From Thermoproteota archaeon (GTDB lineage Archaea; Thermoproteota; Thermoprotei; Thermoproteales; Thermocladiaceae), in contig JAADDN010000081.1 of NCBI GenBank assembly GCA_013153895.1, positions 1 through 10,407 of the forward strand: DNA of 10,407 nucleotides, in the 5' to 3' direction. This document shows, one piece after another, positions 6,658-10,407 of the stretch. The notes beneath the pieces were generated by a model that saw nothing but the letters and a program-made list of their open reading frames with translations, searched no databases and was not told where the DNA came from. A program made the position numbers and the translations under genes. The stretch's first letter is position 1. Each line of letters opens with the position of its first letter.

Positions 6658-6721
6658 GCTAGTCTACTAGCAAGAAAAGGATAAAGTTATCGAAAAAGTA
6701 AATCTAAAAATAATATTTTTT
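6658..6721. terminator. Hairpin and T-runs between convergent genes
   Basis: Just after the pilin stop comes a hairpin GCTAG-TCTA-CTAGC (6658-6671). On the plus strand a run of six T follows at 6716-6721. On the minus strand, A-runs at 6706-6710, 6693-6697 and 6675-6678 read as T-runs after the SWIM-AAA+ stop. The layout fits termination in both directions. Archaeal terminators rest mainly on T-runs, so the hairpin may be incidental. Confidence 0.5.
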
Positions 6722-6726
6722 AAGCT

Positions 6727-9309
6727 CTACATAATTCCTTTCTCGCGTAGAATATCAATTACCTTTCTAACATGCTCTCTGTTCATCGACAATAATCTCC
6801 AGTCGCCACGTTCTAGTATGAACGCTATAATAGTTTCTCTAAGCCCGTCGGGTAAACCAGCAATATCTATCGGTTTATTGCTTAGTACCTGCTCCACGGC
6901 ACCGTATAGTGCAGGAATAGTTATCCTCGGATACACAGGGTTCCTCGACGTAGCATCCTCGACTATCTCGTTATATATTTTTCTAAGCTCCTCCGCGTCA
7001 CCCTTCGAAATCTTGTCTTTGCTGAGAATTTCTATAAACCTAGCTATTTTCTCGACAAGCTCTTTATTACCAAGCAGTTTCTCTATCTCTGCACGGACGG
7101 AGTCTAGTATATAGAACACCTTCATCTTGTAATCTATATAGTCACGTATCTCTGGTAGTACAAGCCTAGACCTAACAGCTACATCCACAGCCTCAAGGAA
7201 CTCTTTATCAGTTACAACACCTTTCTCGTTAAGCAATGCCTTAAACCTAGTATACAGCTCGATATGGCGTTTGAACCTACCGCCCTCTCTAAAGCTATAC
7301 GTAAACCCTGTTTTCAATGGCTCAATAACAATCATCTCCTCGGATTCAATATCGGTTTCTCTATCAATAAGAGTAAGCATTACTGTATCATTCACAGGTA
7401 TAACAGCTATTTTCTTAGACAGCATTATAGGTATAGCCTTAGCGATAAACATGAAGGTCTCAGGAACTGGTATCTCTTTCATAACACGGTTAAGCAGTTG
7501 TGCCTCCAGCATATTGATTCTGGTCTTGAACGGTGCCAGTATGGTTTTCTCAACTATTTTCTCATCAGATATCTGCTGTGTCAGTATCTTGAATGTACGG
7601 TCGTGTAGAGGAGCGTATCTAGGCTCTCTTACTACTTCTAGGTATGGCTCAAGGTTATCAGTCATTATTATTGTACGTGTCGAATCATCTAGTGACGAGA
7701 TACTCATCTTAGTGAGCATAGCTTCTAATCCCATAGGGTCTCTCGATGCTTCGTCAATAAGTAGTATTTCTTCGCCGAATATGTAGCTCCTACGTATAAT
7801 CCCTAAGAACGGGTCGTTCCTATACATGTACCTGTACTTCTCTATGTTGCTTGCCTGTTTGAAATCAACTATTCTAACACCGGCTTCTCTGTTTACAACC
7901 CGTACCGATAACCCTTTCCTCTTAAGCCTATCAACAATTTCAGATACCGTTCTCACAACATCTCTACTACTAATAAGAGATACTAGATGCGGTAGAGAAA
8001 TATAGATGGATACCCTGTTAGGCTCTGTAACTACCTCTTTGAGGAGACCGCCTTCCTGACCGTATTCGACCGGTAGACCCGCTCCTTTCAGAGCATTAAT
8101 TATAACATTATACACTTTCTTAGGGTCACCTGTAGCTTCGACAACAAGGTGTGGTACATCTACAGCTCTGCGTAGCAATGTAGCACCATAAGTCTTAAAC
8201 GTGCCCGGTCTCCCTATAGCATGAAGAACTACTGGTGGTTCACGATAGTCTGCTGATGCTATTATTCCGAAAACTAGTGCCTCAGCCCATTCTGAGGGGG
8301 TATTTACGAGTCCGAACCGTGTTTTCAGCTCATCGATTAGTGTCTTAGCTTTCCTAATAACAGATTTAACCGTATCGGTAAGCTCTACCTCATATACTTG
8401 TTTACTAGGCATTGAGACCAGTACAGACTGAGTGCTACTATGCATATACTTCTCAGAAGGCTTTCCCTCAAACAACTTATTTATCTCGTCATAGTCTAGT
8501 TCCACATGCCCTATCTTACCGTACTTCTTAAGCCACTTCATAATATAGTATGCGAACGCTTCGTCAACACCATCATATACTTCTCGGAGTTTGTCGAGCT
8601 TATTTAGTGCTGACTCAATCCTAGAACCACTTATACCTAGCGATTTTAGTATAGAGTGCAGGTTAGTGAGAACTACTGCAACCATGTGTTTGCAGAGAGG
8701 CTTCTGTCCCTTAGAGCTAGGGTATTTCCGTCCTAGAGGACAACTGCACGATAGATAGACTGTCTTGTTCTTAGGGTCTGTGGAGACTGTTACATAGTAG
8801 TATTTATCGGAATCAGAGAAACTCGTAATTTTAGCAACAATATCTATGCCTCCTCTAGAGTTGTTGAGGATAACCTGTTTTGCTGGAGCGGAGAATGAGA
8901 CTATTTCTTTTAGCTGATTAGCAGTTCTAAAGAAGTTATCCCAATATTGCGGTGGACTTAGCTCTTCCTTATCAGCTCCTGTCAGTTCTGATACTATGCT
9001 AACTATATCTCCAATCCTCGGCGGATTACTGCCTCCTATATAATATTTCCACCGCAGAGTGGCAGGACTATATGATTCCTTACTGATAACATCTACTATT
9101 GTGGAAACTACTTTGGTTGTTTTCTCATATATTAGTTGTCGCTTGGGAACAACACCTGTCATAACAATAGTGTGTGATGGAATAATATCTATAACAGTCT
9201 TGCTAATCTTCTTAGGTATAGGTGTGCTGAGAAGCCTTAGGACGCTGACCAGTTCTTTTGTGTGTTCATTGCTTTTAGTATTTCTACTCTGCGAAGCATA
9301 CGTACTCAT
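6727..9309 (-). CDS. SWIM zinc finger protein fused to a MoxR-like AAA+ ATPase
   Basis: The protein is 860 residues. The N-terminal 170 residues are unassigned. A SWIM zinc finger follows: CSC (188-190), then CKH (206-208), spacing C-x-C-x15-C-x-H, a domain that binds DNA or proteins. An AAA+ ATPase core comes next: Walker A GRPGTFKT (366-373), Walker B ILLIDE (515-520) in a context like MoxR/RavA/BchI proteins (LLIDEASRDP), sensor 1 Asn552 (IIMTDN) and a likely arginine finger Arg571 (LHDRTF). About 140 residues separate Walker A from Walker B, more than in typical MoxR proteins, so an insert is likely. The C-terminal 270 residues are largely helical and charged. ATG 9309 follows a weak GGGTATC motif; an upstream ATG is out of frame. 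An ATPase that remodels a protein or nucleic-acid complex is well supported; its target is unknown. A replicative MCM-like helicase was considered but the motif context fits MoxR better. Confidence 0.85.
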   Translation of the reverse strand: MSTYASQSRNTKSNEHTKELVSVLRLLSTPIPKKISKTVIDIIPSHTIVMTGVVPKRQLIYEKTTKVVSTIVDVISKESYSPATLRWKYYIGGSNPPRIGDIVSIVSELTGADKEELSPPQYWDNFFRTANQLKEIVSFSAPAKQVILNNSRGGIDIVAKITSFSDSDKYYYVTVSTDPKNKTVYLSCSCPLGRKYPSSKGQKPLCKHMVAVVLTNLHSILKSLGISGSRIESALNKLDKLREVYDGVDEAFAYYIMKWLKKYGKIGHVELDYDEINKLFEGKPSEKYMHSSTQSVLVSMPSKQVYEVELTDTVKSVIRKAKTLIDELKTRFGLVNTPSEWAEALVFGIIASADYREPPVVLHAIGRPGTFKTYGATLLRRAVDVPHLVVEATGDPKKVYNVIINALKGAGLPVEYGQEGGLLKEVVTEPNRVSIYISLPHLVSLISSRDVVRTVSEIVDRLKRKGLSVRVVNREAGVRIVDFKQASNIEKYRYMYRNDPFLGIIRRSYIFGEEILLIDEASRDPMGLEAMLTKMSISSLDDSTRTIIMTDNLEPYLEVVREPRYAPLHDRTFKILTQQISDEKIVEKTILAPFKTRINMLEAQLLNRVMKEIPVPETFMFIAKAIPIMLSKKIAVIPVNDTVMLTLIDRETDIESEEMIVIEPLKTGFTYSFREGGRFKRHIELYTRFKALLNEKGVVTDKEFLEAVDVAVRSRLVLPEIRDYIDYKMKVFYILDSVRAEIEKLLGNKELVEKIARFIEILSKDKISKGDAEELRKIYNEIVEDATSRNPVYPRITIPALYGAVEQVLSNKPIDIAGLPDGLRETIIAFILERGDWRLLSMNREHVRKVIDILREKGIM

Positions 9310-9342
9310 TTCTGATACCCATTAATAAATAGAAAGGAGTAA

Positions 9343-9357
9343 CTATAATAATAAAAA
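9343..9357 (-). promoter_or_regulatory. Probable promoter of the SWIM-AAA+ gene
   Basis: On the minus strand this reads TTTTTATTATTATAG. A start about 26 nt downstream, near 9324, would give a leader of about 15 nt before ATG 9309. The same T-rich run could instead, or also, end transcription of the upstream gene. The intergenic gap is only 56 bp, so co-transcription is also possible. Confidence 0.35.
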
Positions 9358-9365
9358 TCGGAGCA

Positions 9366-10406
9366 CTACTTCGACATAAAAGCGAAAATAGATGTGCCTT
9401 TTCTGATGAATTCTATCACTAGGTACTTGTCGAGAATAGTGCCATAGAATATCTGTGTTACACCATCTATATATCTAAACTTCACAGACTTGACAATACA
9501 CAACGGGTCTGACACAGTCAGCCGCAGAGTGTAAGGAGTACTTACCTCCTCCACTCTACCGCTAATAGGATACTCTACCCTAACATTCTCCCTAATAGCC
9601 TCTATACCATACGGTCTAGGGAGAAACGCAACTATCTTATCCCCGTATGTTGTCTCCACAATCCTACAGGTCTTGATAACTTTCCTGATAAACAAGTATT
9701 TCTTGTATGGAATAGTGCCTCTCGGATAATACTCTAGCTTTGCACGAAGAAGCTCCCTTACACGCTCGTAAAGATTAAGAGGTACTCCTCCTACATATAC
9801 AGGTACTCCCTTCTCAGCATTTAGTAGTATGTTAGCCTTAGCAATATCAGATATGCGTATAATGTTCTTAAGGAATACCATGTCAAAAGCCTTGGTAAGA
9901 GATTTACCTATGCCAGTAATAGTTGTTGAACTGAACACCGGGATTATTTTCTGAGTATAGGTAACGGTCTTATAGATATACTGGCCCGAGACAGTAGAGT
10001 AGGGTGCATACTTGCTCGTAATTGTCAATACATAGTATTTCACCTTCTTTTTCGTAAACAATTGTTTCTCATATACTTTCTCTACAGTAGCCGATGTAAC
10101 GTATGCTGAGGGAAGAGCTATATCAAGTACCGGGAAGCTCTGTATCTGTATAAGATACTTAGGAACATACCGTGAAATAAGGTCTCTATTTATTGTCCTA
10201 CTATCCTTTATCCGGCTCAATAGGAACGGTAACAACAAGTAGCGGGGTGGAATTATACCTGTATCTTCCGGTGATATTTTTATCGCTATGGAGTTTTCTT
10301 CAGCGAACTTGTGGTAAGCATCTATATTATCATATATAAGTACTAGGGGAAACATACACTTGGCGGTCTCAGAGGCTATCTTGGTATCCAAGCATTTCTT
10401 AACAGT
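9366..10406 (-). CDS. Protein of unknown family, probably incomplete at its N-terminus
   Basis: The frame ends at TAG (9368-9366) and is open to the right edge. A TTG at 10391 would give 341 residues, but upstream codons stay open (TVKKC before it), so the true start may lie outside the window. The protein has no clear membrane span or signal peptide. It is a mix of beta-rich stretches with many Tyr, Thr, Val and Ile (for example VSGQYIYKTVTYTQKI, and the C-terminal third) and a basic helical centre (NLYERVRELLRAKLEYYPRG). I see no Walker motifs, no MIDAS motif of a von Willebrand A domain, and no zinc-binding Cys cluster. It lies 56 bp upstream of the SWIM-AAA+ gene on the same strand. MoxR-type ATPases often have a partner encoded next to them, so a partner role is possible but speculative. 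Confidence 0.78.
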   Translation of the reverse strand, partial: TVKKCLDTKIASETAKCMFPLVLIYDNIDAYHKFAEENSIAIKISPEDTGIIPPRYLLLPFLLSRIKDSRTINRDLISRYVPKYLIQIQSFPVLDIALPSAYVTSATVEKVYEKQLFTKKKVKYYVLTITSKYAPYSTVSGQYIYKTVTYTQKIIPVFSSTTITGIGKSLTKAFDMVFLKNIIRISDIAKANILLNAEKGVPVYVGGVPLNLYERVRELLRAKLEYYPRGTIPYKKYLFIRKVIKTCRIVETTYGDKIVAFLPRPYGIEAIRENVRVEYPISGRVEEVSTPYTLRLTVSDPLCIVKSVKFRYIDGVTQIFYGTILDKYLVIEFIRKGTSIFAFMSK

Positions 10407-10407
10407 A

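Noticed and set aside
7271..7786. Plus-strand frame of 171 codons, Ser/Ile-rich
   Set aside because: It lies antisense inside the AAA+ core, where the minus strand encodes Walker B, sensor 1 and the Arg finger. The low-complexity Ser/Ile composition is typical of a shadow frame.
6727..9309. SWIM-AAA+ protein as an MCM-type replicative helicase
   Set aside because: Walker B context (LLIDEASRDP), sensor 1 and the LHDRTF segment match MoxR-like proteins better, and no MCM N-terminal zinc or OB-fold signature was recognised.
1..10407. CRISPR array, tRNA, rRNA, insertion sequence or attachment site
   Set aside because: I searched by eye for regularly spaced repeats, cloverleaf segments, transposase-like proteins and long terminal repeats and found none.

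Overview
The window looks like DNA from a hyperthermophilic crenarchaeon (Thermoproteota, possibly Desulfurococcales-like) or a plasmid or virus of one. Four things point there: Shine-Dalgarno motifs of the archaeal GGTGA type placed about 6 nt before starts, A/T-rich TATA-type promoters, heavy use of ATA, CTA and AGA/AGG codons, and an archaeal-type pilus assembly machine with a duplicated T2SSF platform protein. G+C is low (roughly 40 percent by eye). The sequence does not show whether this is chromosome or mobile element: there is no integrase, tRNA, origin or capsid gene.

Layout. Positions 1-87 hold the apparent 3' end of a plus-strand gene. A 40-codon minus-strand gene follows (124-246). 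A promoter region with inverted repeats (about 247-460) lies between it and a plus-strand operon (461-6051). The operon encodes two small multi-spanning membrane proteins of unknown family, a GspE/TadA/FlaI-family secretion ATPase interrupted by a 406-residue intein, and a FlaJ/UpsF/TadC-like polytopic platform protein. Next is a pilin-like protein (6162-6656) with its own duplicated TATA-like promoter. A hairpin and T-runs then separate it from two convergent minus-strand genes: an 860-residue protein joining a SWIM zinc finger to a MoxR-like AAA+ ATPase (6727-9309), and a protein of no recognised family (9366 to the right edge, probably incomplete at its N-terminus).

How it may work together. 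ATPase, platform and pilin are the minimal engine of an archaeal type IV pilus-like filament or secretion device. The two small membrane proteins, tightly packed with them (one stop/start overlap), are probable accessory subunits. No prepilin peptidase is seen, so processing would rely on one encoded elsewhere. The intein splits the conserved His-box of the ATPase, so the motor should be inactive until protein splicing occurs. The SWIM-AAA+ gene and its upstream neighbour may form a separate remodelling module whose target is not evident.

The most unusual items are the intein with a decayed homing endonuclease at the His-box, the SWIM-AAA+ fusion, the uncharacterised small subunits of the pilus operon, and the short SD-led gene at 124-246.
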